From NCBI GenBank assembly GCA_012656075.1, contig JAAKBF010000282.1, forward strand, positions 1 to 64,000: DNA of 64,000 nt, read 5' to 3'. Both the position numbers and the translations under genes were made by a program. This DNA is from Phytophthora hibernalis. Taxonomy: Eukaryota; Oomycota; Peronosporomycetes; Peronosporales; Peronosporaceae. This document shows, piece by piece, positions 19,689 through 30,780 of the stretch (position 1 is its first letter; every line of letters starts with the position of its first letter). The notes under the pieces are model-generated. The model saw nothing but the letters and a program-made list of their open reading frames with translations, ran no database searches and was not told the DNA's origin.

Positions 19689-20289
19689 GGTCGCCGTACT
19701 AGCCGCATTACTGTCCGTTTTTGGGTAAGTTCGTGTGGGTGATACCGTACAACTTATATTAAGTACGTGTAGATTGCATTTGCACCCGGAGTTCATTTCC
19801 TAACCCTCACATGTAGATTGGTGACGCTTGTAACAGGGGAATACGGTACATGTATTTCATGCCGAAAGCAAGCACAAGTCGTGTTAGGGCTGTTGGAAAG
19901 CTTTTAGATCATAGAGGCACAATTTGGGGAAGTATGAAGCATGCACGAGTTACAGCAATTCGTACTTGAGTACGATTTATAGTTATCTGGTACAAGAGAA
20001 GTCGTACGAATTACAATTGAAAGTGCCAAAAAGACTGCAAAGCACAATACATGTACTCCATACTAATCCTACCTCTCCTGGTACTACCGGTACTGTACCA
20101 GTACGTTGGACTGTGTCAATTGCGCAAGTTGGAGCGATTCATTCCGGCTTGAAGAGCTTTTCTTGAAGGAATTCGTCACAGACTGCGAGACAAGTCTCAC
20201 AGCCGTGACGAAAAAATTTTTTTATTGCTCACGGTTATTTAACGCCGGTTGTACTCGGAGTGAGCGCTGCATGATCCGCATCAAAATGG
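19689..20289. other. Intergenic, no gene recognised
   Basis: No coding frame with family support is visible. The region contains several short gtac-rich stretches (tactaccggtactgtaccagtac near 20090), an inverted repeat too short to interpret. Confidence 0.5.
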
Positions 20290-20503
20290 TGCTCAAAATT
20301 GGTCGTCGCTTGACATGTGAATACCGGTGCACTGCATGTGCGGAATCCGCTGGTAACCAGCCTGGTTGACTCGGGAAATCCCAAGATAAGCAAATCGTAC
20401 AGCTGTCTTCTTGAGCTTTGCCGTTCGTGGAGTCAGTGGGGTTCATGATCAGTTCTCAATTCCTCCTTTCACTGCCAAGTTTCCAGCGGACGAAAAGTTC
20501 ACG

Positions 20504-20914
20504 ATGCGCGTCCTCTTCATCGCTGTTATCGCTGCGCTCGCGCTCACTTCTACCTGCAATGTTGTCGCGGCGAAGAATTCCAAGATGTCGACTTCGACTG
20601 ACGAGTCTCTCTCAGCTCGCGCGCTTCGGGGTGATGACTTCGACAGAAGATTCCTGAAATCCAAGAATGAAGCACTCGACTCGGAAGAAAGGGCTATCGA
20701 GGAAGCTCTGGAGGCTGAGGACCGCGCAGTGGCTAATGCGAAATACAGTCGTTGGTACAACGCTGACATCAAGCCGAAGCAAGTCAAGATGATTTTGGGC
20801 GTCGACCAGAAGGCATTGACAAAGTTGCAGCGGGAGCTGTCGCGGACGTATGTGGGTTACTACTCGTACTATACCCGCATGCAACAAATGCGTGGATCGA
20901 GCAATGAGGAATAA
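20504..20914 (+). CDS. RxLR-dEER effector, intact
   Basis: The ATG at 20504 opens a 136-residue protein. Residues 1 to about 23 form a signal peptide (MRVLFIAVIAALALTSTCNV). RALR occupies residues 39-42 and EER residues 61-63, the spacing expected for oomycete effectors translocated into plant cells. The C-terminal domain is helical and Tyr-rich (KYSRWYN, KALTKLQRELSRTYVGYYSYY), with a W/Y pattern reminiscent of effector WY folds. The host target cannot be told from sequence. The upstream in-frame ATG at about 20444 would bury the signal peptide, so 20504 is chosen. A conserved leader (ttctcaattcctcctttcac) precedes both tandem copies and may be the promoter. Confidence 0.92.
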   Translation: MRVLFIAVIAALALTSTCNVVAAKNSKMSTSTDESLSARALRGDDFDRRFLKSKNEALDSEERAIEEALEAEDRAVANAKYSRWYNADIKPKQVKMILGVDQKALTKLQRELSRTYVGYYSYYTRMQQMRGSSNEE

Positions 20915-21307
20915 GTGTGGCTTGGATCTCAGCTGTATGGTGCGGCGAGATGGAGATTTACTCGTACTTCGAAGCACTCGGAAAGAAGTTGTCGTAAAGA
21001 ACAGTTTCACACCGAATCCATTGATCTACATGTACGAACAGTTTTTATAATTGAGCACCCATTTCTCTGTTCTTGCTGCGAAATTGTTGGTGCAAAACGT
21101 TCTACACTTTAATATTTTTAATTAACCAAACGACTGGAGGTGTACAGAAATGTTCGGATACGTGTTCTTTCAGGGTATTCGAAGTGGTTTCCTTGTCGAT
21201 GATGAGTCATTTTGGCTTACACTTATGGCTGCTGATCAGCTTCCAGTATTTTATTTCTTCCGTATGTAGATACACCACTTGACCCTCCGGCGTTTTGCAT
21301 ACACGTA

Positions 21308-21726
21308 CATTCGTGCATCAAATCGTAGTAAGCGGCAATCAAAGTCGGAAGTGTGATATTTGGTTTTGACAAATTTTACCTTTCAGCCTCTTATGGGTAA
21401 TCGAAGTTAGAAAATACAATCGTTCTATTCTGGGTCGCCATCTTTAGATTGGGAGGAGTTCGACTTGGGGATTGGGACTTGAGCTGCAGACCGCGACTTT
21501 AAAAGTGAACTGCTCTGGGACAAGGGTCAAGGAGTTTTGGTCGAACGCATTTAGGCTGCGGTGCGTTCGCGCATAGAACGCACCGCAGCGCAAATCCTAT
21601 GACTTTGATTGCGGTATTTCTAACTTTGATTACCGATTAGAGGCTGAAAGGTAAAATTTGTCAAAACCAAATATCACACTTCCGACTTTGATTGCCGCTT
21701 ACTACGAGTTTGGATGCACGAAGGTG
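21308..21726. mobile_element. Tc1-type MITE (419 bases) with long terminal inverted repeats
   Basis: The left arm from 21308 and the right arm ending at 21726 are inverted copies for about 100 bases. The segment 21324-21390 and its partner 21640-21706 are nearly identical (cgtagtaagcggcaatcaaa and so on). TA dinucleotides flank the element at 21306-21307 and 21727-21728, as expected for Tc1/mariner insertion. There is no coding capacity. The outermost arm (CACCTTCGTGCATCCAAACT on the right end, reversed) resembles the terminal repeat of the Tc1-type element at 29292. An internal perfect hairpin (14-base arms, 21555-21589) lies in the middle. Confidence 0.85.
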
Positions 21727-21845
21727 TAGAGTTCACTAATAATCATTCCTTTCTCGTCGTTTTTGACCCCCAGACTTCGAATCCTAGTAGGAATCGTCGT
21801 CCTCGTCCATGGTATTTGATCCATCAGAGTCGTCTTTATTTGGGG

Positions 21846-22853
21846 TGGAATCCAGAATCCTTCAAGGAATCGTCTTACGCTGCTAACCTGAGTGCGCACT
21901 TCAGAGTCTGAAGTGTAGACACTGCTTCATTACTTGACAACAGCCCGACCGTTGTAGCAACCACAACTACGTAAAACCAAAGCGTAGCTCAGGTGCATTT
22001 TTGTGCTCAAAAGATTTCTGTTCCTTTGAGCAGTAAGGCTTACATTTACTTCGAAGTATTTCATTATTCAAAAGTACATGTGAAAGGACAACCGTTATTA
22101 ACGAATTACTTTGAAGTACCGGTACGATGATGCAGCGATACAGCTTCAAAATATTCGAAGCGAGCGGAATTTACCAAACTCTCTTCTGATGGAACCGGAA
22201 ATCTGTAGTATTTTGTGAGGAGAGAAGGAATTATGTGGCGGGTTTGGGCCTCTTGAAACGATCAATTTAGTATTTCTAAACGTTGAGAATGGTGACATAT
22301 AAACTTTGATCGAGTTCCGGATTGATAACAGGATGATTTGGATTAAAAAAATTGCACAACAATACGTGTACTGTGTTCAGAGAAAGCTGAATAAAGATAG
22401 CTTAACATCCCCGACTATGCTACAATTTCGAAGTACTTCGGAGTACTTCGAACTTCGCGCAAAGTTAGAGAGTTTCCTAGCAGCCGGAGAAAAAACAATT
22501 TCGCGCTAATGAAGCGCTGTCGCAGCAAAAACATACTTCCCATTTTCAGGATTATTTTCAGGATTTTGCTCTCTGGAACTCTGTAGATACCGGAGCCTTC
22601 GACACCAAAGTAAATTTGAACATTCTAACTTATGTGTCTGCCTTCGCCAATTGAAGATCAGCAAGCCAATAATTTGTTTGGATGAAGAAGCGGATAGTGG
22701 CTAGAATGTACCACTGGTACAAGTAGCTCTTGCTGTTGCGAAAAGCCCTTGTGTTTTTTGCTTTCTAATGTGCATTTGGCAACTTCTATTTCGATTGAAG
22801 CATAAGTGAAATTAACATCTCGCAGCCAAACAACAGGCGCTTAATCCTTATCG
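21846..22853. other. Intergenic, no gene recognised
   Basis: No supported coding frame is visible. Repeated ttcgaagtacttcg-like palindromes occur near 22425-22455. The sequence is AT-rich and looks like decayed repeats. Confidence 0.5.
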
Positions 22854-22977
22854 TTTGATCCACGCTTGTATTGCATCTAGGTGTAGACTACCACTGCGTC
22901 TTTCTTAATTCTTAATTTGATCCACACTTGTATTGCATTAGGTGTGGACTATCGCTGCGTCTTTCTTAATGTTTATG
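22854..22977. repeat. Tandem duplication, 62-base unit
   Basis: tttgatccacgcttgtattg at 22854 is followed 62 bases later by tttgatccacacttgtattg at 22916, and both continue through ggtgtagactaccactgcgt / ggtgtggactatcgctgcgt to tctttcttaat. The two units differ at about six positions. The duplication abuts the inverted effector relic. Confidence 0.8.
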
Positions 22978-22983
22978 GTAAGT

Positions 22984-23248
22984 CTGCTATCGTGTGAGGT
23001 CAGCCTTGTATCAACGGTTGTATTTCGCCCGAGGTTTCTCAACCTCGCGAGCTTCTTTGAACGCCCTCTCTTTCGAGTCGAGGGCTTCATTGCGGAATTT
23101 CAGGGATCTTCTGTTATTGTCACCGAAGCGAAGCGCGCGAATTGAGAGCTTTGTCGGTCGTAGTCAACGTTGATGACTTGGAATGACATTATCGCGGGGA
23201 GAAGTGAGAGAGGGCATACCCCATAACAGCGATAAAGAGCACGCGCAG
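22984..23248 (-). pseudogene. RxLR effector relic, third copy of the family (inverted)
   Basis: Read on the minus strand from 23248, the sequence aligns with the intact effector at 20504: an opening CTG CGC GTG CTC in place of the start ATG, a hydrophobic signal-like segment, GCGCGCTTCG at the RALR position, then RNEALDSKERAF-like codons at the dEER position and a final AAATACAACCGTTGATACAAG segment matching KYSRWYN, with a stop at the Trp position. Several frame changes and stops are present. The start codon is lost and the C-terminal third is missing. This shows that the family once had at least three members within 8 kb. Confidence 0.72.
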
Positions 23249-24169
23249 GGATTTAGGTGAAACAGAAGAGCGAATTGCGATCACCCTTACTTGAGGCAAC
23301 AGCAAACCCCAGAAGACAGATGTCCCCATCGTATTTGCGAGCTCAGGTGAGCCGGGCTCTCATTGCTGAATAACGTAGAAATTAGAATTAACAAGTTCAC
23401 GCTGTTCGAACGCAATGGATCAGATAGAATTTAAAAAATATGACCAGGAAATGTTGTATGCATGTACTTGCACACATCAACTGTTGGCCGTGTGGATATT
23501 TGGTTCGTGCCAATTGGTTTCGATGGAAGCGAGACGCACCGATCGAATACAAGTACTTGAAGTACAGTACCGGTACGATGACAGGGGCGGCAAGGCAGCT
23601 TAATAATTAGCGAGTCTTACTGTTTCGGTCATCAGCTTTAAGACTGCGTCACGATGAACAAAATTGTGTGGTCTCAACCCGATTCGATACCGTTCTATGC
23701 TTGCGACCGGTTCTTGGAGGAGGTAGCGTGTGGTCGGTCCAAAGATGAGAGATTGCTGGAGTGAACTTTGACTCATTTGGATTCTTCCTTCTGTTTCCAA
23801 ATCGAGAAATGTTGGTCGAGGAGTAGGACTTGAGTTTACGAAGTATTCTGCAACGTAAATACGGCTATCGGTACCTTCTTTCTTAGGATGTGGTGTGCCA
23901 AAAGATCTTCATGTTTAACTGTGCGCTTATGCGAGACCTTTTTGGCAGCAGCAGAGTCTCACACAAACTCCGTTCACTCTGCTCGAAAGGAACCAGACGG
24001 TTATCTTCCCACGCAGGGTACATTTTCGACTGTCATTTGGATTGGAGGAACCCCGGCTCAACCGAGCAGCAATATCTGCCGATGGTGACTGCAACTAACC
24101 AGTCGGTTCACTTCCTCAGTACTCATTTTACAATTCACCGGCTGATACTCATTGTCAACATCAATATCA
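23249..24169. other. Intergenic with a weak unknown ORF at 23600-23853 (minus)
   Basis: A minus-strand frame from about 23853 to a TAA at 23600 reads for 85 codons without a stop (SLQQSLIFGPTTRYLLQE) and may be an exon or relic, preceded by a possible acceptor ACGTTGCAG. No family is recognised. The rest of the interval shows nothing I can support. Confidence 0.3.
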
Positions 24170-24631
24170 ATGCGTCTATCCAAGTTTGTTCTTCTGGCAA
24201 TCGCAGGCTTCTTGGCCTGCAGCGATACCTTGCGGAGACTTCGGAGACTCAACACCACCAAGTATTCTCGACTGATCATACACTCCTGAACCGCAACCTC
24301 GCTGGTGATAACGCAGATAACACAGGGCTCTGAGGGCTCGTCAAACCTCCGATAACGATGAGGAAGATGCAAAGTCCCAATCGAAGGATTCCGATTCTGA
24401 CGACGAGGAAGAAGAGAGGGCCTCATCTCGGCGCTGGACTACCCGAAATACCGGCGCTGGTTCCGTGCGCACATGACACCGTACGACGTCAAGGAGGTGC
24501 TGGGGCTGACTGGGCTGAAGCCTCTGGTGAAGCCCGTCAAGCGACGCCAATACAAGGGATACGTCCGGTTCTACGAGAAGCACTGCCGTCTGCCTAAATA
24601 CCGAGGCATGGCGTTCTGTCGGGCAGCTTGA
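24170..24631 (+). pseudogene. RxLR-dEER effector with three -1 frame breaks
   Basis: The ATG at 24170 starts a signal peptide (MRLSKFVLLAIAGFLACS). After a one-base frame change near 24255 the mature N terminus follows (DHTLLNRNLAGDN). After a second near 24320 come RALR (24324-24335) and the acidic dEER region (DSDSDDEEEER). A third change in the GGG run at 24418-24420 leads to the C-terminal domain, which reads cleanly (YPKYRRWFRAHMTPYDVKEV) to a TGA at 24629-24631. All three changes are of the -1 type. Every effector landmark is otherwise present, so the gene is either decayed recently or damaged by sequencing errors. It is not related to the family at 20504. Confidence 0.78.
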
Positions 24632-24759
24632 TAGAGACGGACGCTCGCCTTGTATAGTGCGCTCCCGCAGTAGTAATACTCTGCCGTGATTGAATATGCC
24701 TTCAAACTGAATTACTTCTTCAACGACCGTACCTCTGTGTGAAGACACTTCTCCTTGAT

Positions 24760-26102
24760 TCACCGATATAAAATCTGGCGCACAGTTTGCAGCATCACAT
24801 CACCCCACTTTCCGACACTTTCACGCAGCTCATGCGCCGTCTCAAACGACAGCTTGATATCGCCATGACGAAGTTTGATCAGACATGACCGTGTGAGCAC
24901 AACCACTTGCTCTTCCACCACATTTCCCTCGGCATTCAACTTCTTGCGATGTTGTGTTTTCACTGTCAGCACGGCTGTAACATCGTACTGCACGCGCTCG
25001 CTTGGGTTGTACGGAAACAATTCGTCCTTGTCCACGAAATCTGTCGTAAACAGCCCAAATGCTCCGCCGTCGCCGAACTCTTCGTCATGCTCGCGAAACT
25101 CCGTGTACATGACGTTGTTCATTTCCAAGTCCACACCACTCGTCATTGAGGACACCAATCGATTCTGTGTTATTCCTTGGCCTCCATCGTCGTCTTCGCG
25201 AATTGTCACATCCCCCAAAATGTCTGTCACCCAGATCTCCATGTGGCTGAAATAGTGGTAAAGTGCATCGTAGACCTTGCGCACACTCGTGATCCCTTCA
25301 TACGGAGTGATATCAAACCGCAGCCCGCAAAAATCCCCATTAGGCGCAACAAACCGCGAGTGTTCCGTGAACGGCCTCGACGGGTCCAAAAACCTCGTGC
25401 GTTCCACAACATACAGCTGGGCCGCCCTCAACTTCCGCGCCTTCAATGCCGCAAGCGTCCGTCTTCGCTCTTCCACATCGGTCCCCAGATAAATCCACAT
25501 CTCGAACGGAACATGCTGCTGCAGACTCTACAACAACAACAAAAATGTAAAAAAATCAACAAACGTTTTGGAAAACGAACCTAGCAAAAGTCCGTACCAC
25601 GTAGCCCGAAAGTGCCGACTGGATATTCACCAGCGACAATTGCTGTTGGTGTGAAGCTCCCTCCAAAATTTCTTTTGACAGTTCTCTTTGCACACTGGTA
25701 CGTTCCTGTTGAGCTTTTGCAGCATTTACAGTCGCTTGTCTCTTCAATTGTTTGAGTTGGGCCTGGAGCATGTCCATCTCCTTCAACAGGAATTCTTTTT
25801 CCTCCTGTCAATATAATGTAACAATACAGGTTAGTAAATAATACTTTTAAGTTTTAAAAATGTAATAAAAACTATTGAAAAATCCCAAGGTCCCACCTTT
25901 CGAATCACGTAGGTGGCTTTTTTGACTCGACGAGGCTTGGTGGGTTTTTGCTGGAAGACTCGGAAGATAATTCGGAGTGGGTTTTTGACGTCTCTGGGTC
26001 TGTCATGACCACGTCGTGATCACCCACTTCAATGGGCGGAGCTGTAGGCTCCGAGTCGCTCGTGTCGTCATGCTGGACAGGAGAAGACATGGAGTGGTGC
26101 AC
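24760..26102 (-). pseudogene. M96-type basic-zipper/START-like family gene 1, spliced, one frame break
   Basis: Three exons are visible: 26102-25897, 25804-25601 and 25527-24760, with GT-AG introns in phase 0. Exon 1 has an acidic Ser-rich part, then, after a -1 frame change at an A run near 25945, a basic segment (KPTKPRRVKKATYVIRK). Exon 2 is a leucine-zipper-like coiled coil. Exon 3 holds the family core (GLRFDITPYEGITSVRKVYD, TIREDDDGG, TTDFVDKDELFPYNPSERV, SCLIKLRHGDIKLS). Proteins of this type are often labelled M96 mating-specific in oomycete genomes. The basic zipper suggests DNA binding in the nucleus, but the role is not established from sequence. Without the frame break the protein would have about 393 residues. 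Confidence 0.72.
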
Positions 26103-26439
26103 AACGTTGAATTGCGAATGAAATTATTTGGGTCTTTTGTAGAATTGAAAATAACCCGTGCACATGTTGGGTGTTTTTCTGGATTATGGGTGAAAGACGT
26201 AGGTGAAAGACTTTCAAACTCGGTGAGTTGATGCTGGTTGGTCATCAGGAGTGGTAAACGACTTGGCGTACCGGTACAGCCCAGAGTCGGACGTCTCCCC
26301 ATCAAAAATCCCATGGATAGCGGCAGAAATCAATGAAATGCTTGTCTCGATTGACTCGAATTTCAGTGTCGTCTGGTAGGATTTTGAGTTTTCATAGTGC
26401 GATTTCACGCGAATGGCGGCTAGTGTACGGGCAGAGCTT

Positions 26440-27352
26440 GTCCTTATCCAGTAAGTTTCTGTGAAGACACCAAATACACGTCCGTCGCCGAATTCCGAGT
26501 TAACGCATCTTACGGTGAACTGATGATCTTGTTTACCTCGGGTCGACTGATGTTAAATTCTGAGCTGTCGTCGTCTTCGGATTGTAACATTCACTAGCAC
26601 CGATGTCACTCGGATCTCCATGCTCAAGAAGAAAAACTTGAGCGCTTCGTAACTTCTTTGCCAGAGAAGTTACGGCGCATAAACAGAATATGTTCGGGCA
26701 GAAAAAATGCCCAAAATGCAATCTCCATCAGGATAAAAACATGAAATATCCGCCACCACGTTGTGTTCAATCACGAAATGTGCTTGCTCTCTAAAAGAAT
26801 CAAGTGCCTGCCGCGTTATGTTTGTCTTCTGCAGTGTCTTCAAGTACAGCTCGTCGTTTCACACCGAGTCGAATTTTTCAGTAGTTTGAGACAATAATCC
26901 TGTCCTCACAAACACAAAATACAGCGTTAGCTCCTCACTTCCAAGACACTATCGGATACAGCCACCCACTGTAACTCCTTCCATTTCTCCTGCGAGCAGC
27001 ATTTACAAGGGTCGGTTGCTGTTTTTTTCTTGCATCTCGCAGGAAAAAGCTCTCCCATTTCTTCTTGTTCTTCATTCTGTATACTCAACTGATATTGCAC
27101 TTTGTGAACAACCTTCTTCTTTTGCAACGCACCAAGCACAAGGTGAAGCTTCGATAGCCATCTAAATGTACACAATGAACATGCTGACTTGCCCCGATTA
27201 CTTTTCCGTTTTTGTTTATCGCCAGGAGAGGCGATGAAGCCTTCACTTTCGCATGTTTCGCTTGGTTCTCGTGGTTTTATGGTCTCCTTACCAGCGCCAT
27301 GGTCTCGCTTTGGCTTCTGCATTCTGTCGGGCTCTGCAGATCTGTTAATCAA
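26440..27352 (-). pseudogene. Relic of an M96-type family gene
   Basis: Reading from 27352 toward 26440, a first segment contains a basic stretch (DKQKRKSNRGK) like exon 1 of the neighbouring genes. Further on, 26650-26440 matches in order the codons for the core motifs of gene 1 (a TIREDDD-like segment near 26575, a GDGRVFGVFT-like segment near 26480). Stops and frame changes interrupt everything. It lies between the two better copies, in the same orientation, so the three form a tandem group. Confidence 0.5.
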
Positions 27353-27392
27353 CTGCTCCAGTGATATCTACAGTACCAGTTTGCTGGTGGGC

Positions 27393-28651
27393 TCAGCGTG
27401 TGTATTTACATGTTGTCGGCGCTCTCGAGCGATACACCAGTTCTCGCACTGCGTCAAGCTTGACGTCACCCCAGTGAGAACTTTTCTCTCGGATTTCGTG
27501 CAGAATATCAGGGGACAGGTCCATATTGGTCTTATGGATCCGGCAATGGGCCCAGCGCTGCATCACTACAATCGGCCGCTCCTCTTCAACGCCCTTGGAA
27601 TTTTTGATCTTCTGCATGTGAGCTCGAACCTGCGTCACGACCGTTGCGTCTTGGCGCAAACGTTCTTCGGGAAAGTACGGGTACAATTCGTCTTGCTCCA
27701 CAAAGTCTTCCGTGAAAATCCCCACTGCGCCTCCGTCCCCGTATACATCATCCACCTCCCTAAACTCGGAGCAGATAATGCTGTTCATCTCGAGCAGCGG
27801 GCCATTTGACAAGTACGACACGAAGCGACACTGCGAGATGCCTGGCTCAGAGCTATCGTCATCTTCTCGGATCGTTATGTCTCCGAGACTTTCAGTCACT
27901 TGGATCTCCATGTTGGCAAAGTACTGGTACAGTGCATCGTACACTACCTTGACACAGCTGATGCCTTCGAACGGCACGACGTCGTAGATGTGGCCACAGA
28001 AGCATCCGTCCGGCTCCTCAAACCGCGATGCATACGAAAACGCACTCGTGTCATCTACAAAGCGCCCTCGTTCTTTCAAGTAAAACTGCGCTGCCCGTAG
28101 TTTGATCGGCTTCATCTGTGTCAACGTCGCCCAACGTTCCTTCAGGTCCCTTCCGAGTCGAATACTCGTCGCGTGTGGAGCACCAGACTGCGCCATCTAT
28201 TGCATCCACCACATCTGCTCATCAGCAGTGATAAACTGACCTCAAACAACAATTGCAGTGCATACCGTCAGATTGGACAGCGCCGACTGCACGTTCACAA
28301 GCGACGCTTGTTGCTGCAGTACTGCTTGGCGAATAAAACCCGTTTCCAGCATGTCCTGCTCCAATGTTGCGCGTTTCGCATCCGATTCTGCCGCTGATTT
28401 CTTGTGCAATTCGGCCACTTGTGCTTGCAAAGCCTTGAGTTCCTCCTCCAACGCTCCAATCTCCTCCTGTTTAACACAAAAATTGGTTGGTCTCCGATAT
28501 CGTCTTAAAAGCTTTTGCATCAAGTTGAAAAACCCACCCTGCGTCGAGTTCCAGTGGCTTTACGTTTGCGTCGAGTTTTCAGCTCGTTATTCGAGCTGGT
28601 AGCAACATCCGAAGCTGCATTGCCCGGGGTTGGCACCTTTACCAACGTCAT
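27393..28651 (-). CDS. M96-type basic-zipper/START-like family gene 2, three exons, intact
   Basis: Exons are 28651-28538 (38 codons, ending in a basic KTRRKRKATGTRRR segment), 28466-28266 (67 codons, a coiled coil starting EEIGALEEELKAL) and 28196-27393 (the core domain). Both introns are GT-AG and phase 0, giving 372 residues with no break. The core has the family landmarks: FCGHIYDVVPFEGISCVKVV, LGDITIREDDDS, TEDFVEQDELYPYFPEERL, AHCRIHKTNMDLSPD. It shows what an undamaged spliced member looks like and serves as the reference for the exon boundaries of genes 1 and 3. A nuclear regulatory role is suggested by the basic zipper only. Confidence 0.8.
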
Positions 28652-29291
28652 GGTTTATCGGAGACTGGGTGGCAGTACTCAATCACCCAAAACACCCCGA
28701 ACTGTATAAATAGTCAATCACCCAGGCATAATCACCCAGATGGTCAGTCGCAGTTACCGGTAATAATTAGTGATGGTTTGGATTTATTTCGAAACTACTT
28801 AAAACGATTCGAAAGTGCGATATTAATTGCGCAATAGCTCAAAATAGATCAAAACTACCCTCTCAAAATAGATTTGCGCAAAAAAAAGAAATGCTAGCCC
28901 AATGGCATTCGTGTGCACGAATTTCCACCTAGTATCTTGATAGTAGCTTGAATATCGTTATCAGTGTCGTAAGCGGGGTGATTCAGCAGCCAGCGAAACC
29001 GCGTGTACACGCGCGAGGTTGGACAGTTATCCGACTCGAGTTCACGAAGCGCTTTGATCACGGGATCGAGGAACGCCACAACCATCTCCAGCTTTCGCCA
29101 AAACCCAAAATCCTTGATAGCATTTTTCACTCGAGTAAGCTTCTGAGTTGCCACCTTACTGGATGCTGATCTCTGTATCAACGCTGCAAATTGCGGTTCC
29201 GTAAACAGCATTTTCAGGACACTCTTGTTCTCTAAAACCCGCGAAAAGTATGCGTGAAGAGAATACCAACGCGTACTGACCGGAACAACTA

Positions 29292-30780
29292 CACCTTTGC
29301 CAATCCAAACTCGTAGCAGTGTAAGGCAAATCCGCATGAAGTAACTTAAGTGGCACAATTTTTTGAAATATTGTATGAAAATTTAAGTTTAGATCAATGT
29401 GGATTTAGTGTAGAGCAAACTGTTGGTCATTGGCTAATCCCCCTCAAGGAAAACATGCCAAAAGACTAAAAGCACGGACTGGCCGCGCGCACGCGTCTGC
29501 TGGAAGCATACAAGGATGGACGCGACTGGGTCCTCGTCGCTGACCACAACGGCATTCCTGCCACAACTGCCCGTGACATCGTCCAGCGTGGAGCAGCCGG
29601 TGTCCAGAAGAGAGGCGGCGCACGGAAGGCGTGCACGAAGTGCACGCCTGAGATGGAGGAAGCGCTGGTCGAGTATCTTGAAGATAACTGCCAGTACACG
29701 CTCCCCAAGATGGTGGACCTGCTTCATTACGACTTCGGGGTACCTCGTTAGTCAGTAAAAAGTTGTGCGATAAGCTGTACTCTGTGAAGCAGGTGACACA
29801 TACTGAGCTACCTGTATTACCGTGCTTTTAAACTAACTACAGTATGTATGTCAATTACTGCAGGTTCGTGTTGAGCCGGAAACGTGCAATAATGCACAGA
29901 ACCTAGAGAAGCGACGGCTTTTCGGGAAGCGCTGCTCAAGTACGAAAAGGAAGGTGCCTTCATCGTGTACTATCACGAAACAAATGACAATTTGTATTGT
30001 AAGCGCACACAGGGCCGTGCTCCGATTGGACAGCGAGCAGTCGTTAAGCTTCCGCCCTCGAAGGGGCAAACTTACAGCTATAATGCGCCGTCTCGGCAGA
30101 GGTTGGGTTGGTACACTACGCGAAACAACGTGGCAGCATCAAGACGGAGATCAATGCCGCGTGTGTTGACGCGGTGTACGACGCCGTGAAGTCCCACGAG
30201 GTTTTTCGCGCCGACTTTGCCGGTAAGTCCATTGTCATTGTCTTAGACAATGTCCCTGCTCACAGTCAGACGGAGGAGCTTGTTCAAGCCCGGTCAGACC
30301 TGAAGATCCTGCGGTTGGGCCCTTACTCGCCAATGTGTAATCCTATAGAAGGTAAGTTCAAAGCTGTTATGGCTACATGTGTGTACATGTACTAGCTTGG
30401 GCTTGTTATGCAGGTTCCTTTAGCGTTTTGAAGACCCGCATCAAGGCGTTTCTCGCGCTGAGCCACGACGAGATGTTCAACGCCCCATAAGGTCAGAAAA
30501 CGGAGCTGCGGATGCAGCTACTGGAAAGGGCTGCACAGCACTGCATGCCCTGTATGGACCTACGATTAATGAACAAGATGACACGCCATTGTGCATTTGC
30601 AGTGGCGGCAGCGATCCGTGGAGAGCCGATGAAGTACGGAACGTAGCTGTTTGCTCTGGACTAAATCGGCATTGGCCTACAGTAATTTTTCACATTTCAT
30701 TTTAAAAAATAAAATAAAATCCTATTTACGGGACACTCGGATTTGCCTTACACTGCTACGAGTTTGGATTGGCAAAGGTG
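29292..30780. mobile_element. Tc1/mariner-type transposon with 43-base terminal inverted repeats
   Basis: The first 43 bases (29292-29334, beginning CACCTTTGCCAATCCAAACT) are found as an exact reverse complement at 30738-30780. TA dinucleotides flank both ends (29290-29291 and 30781-30782). The interior encodes a Tc1-type transposase on the plus strand. The element interrupts the hAT transposase. Its terminal repeat shares the CACCTT...ATCCAAACTCGTAG core with the MITE at 21308. Confidence 0.93.
29455..30646 (+). pseudogene. Tc1/mariner-type transposase, decayed
   Basis: The N-terminal helix-turn-helix part is at 29480-29745 (LLEAYKDGRDW, ATTARDIVQRG). After a probable intron (GTTAGT near 29750 to CAG at 29861), the first catalytic block reads FIVYYHETND at about 29963-29990, where His stands in place of the expected Asp. 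The second block (IVLDNVPAHSQTEEL) and the third (LGPYSPMCNPIEG) are normal. A second intron runs from about 30351 (GTAAGT) to the CAG at 30414, followed by SFSVLKTRIKAFLA. There is a one-base loss near 29910 and stops at 29467 and 30487. The lost Asp alone would abolish catalysis. Confidence 0.8.

Larger units (their letters stand above)
20290..21845. repeat. Segmental duplication, copy B (effector unit)
   Basis: This is the second copy of the unit at 15596-16600. It holds the intact effector gene and is about 550 bases longer. Most of the difference is a 419-base MITE inserted in the downstream flank at 21308-21726. The remaining difference lies in the 5' flank. Confidence 0.75.

Noticed and set aside
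27189..27809. Plus-strand frame of 206 codons
   Set aside because: It is antisense to exon 3 of M96-type gene 2, which has introns and conserved motifs supporting the minus strand.
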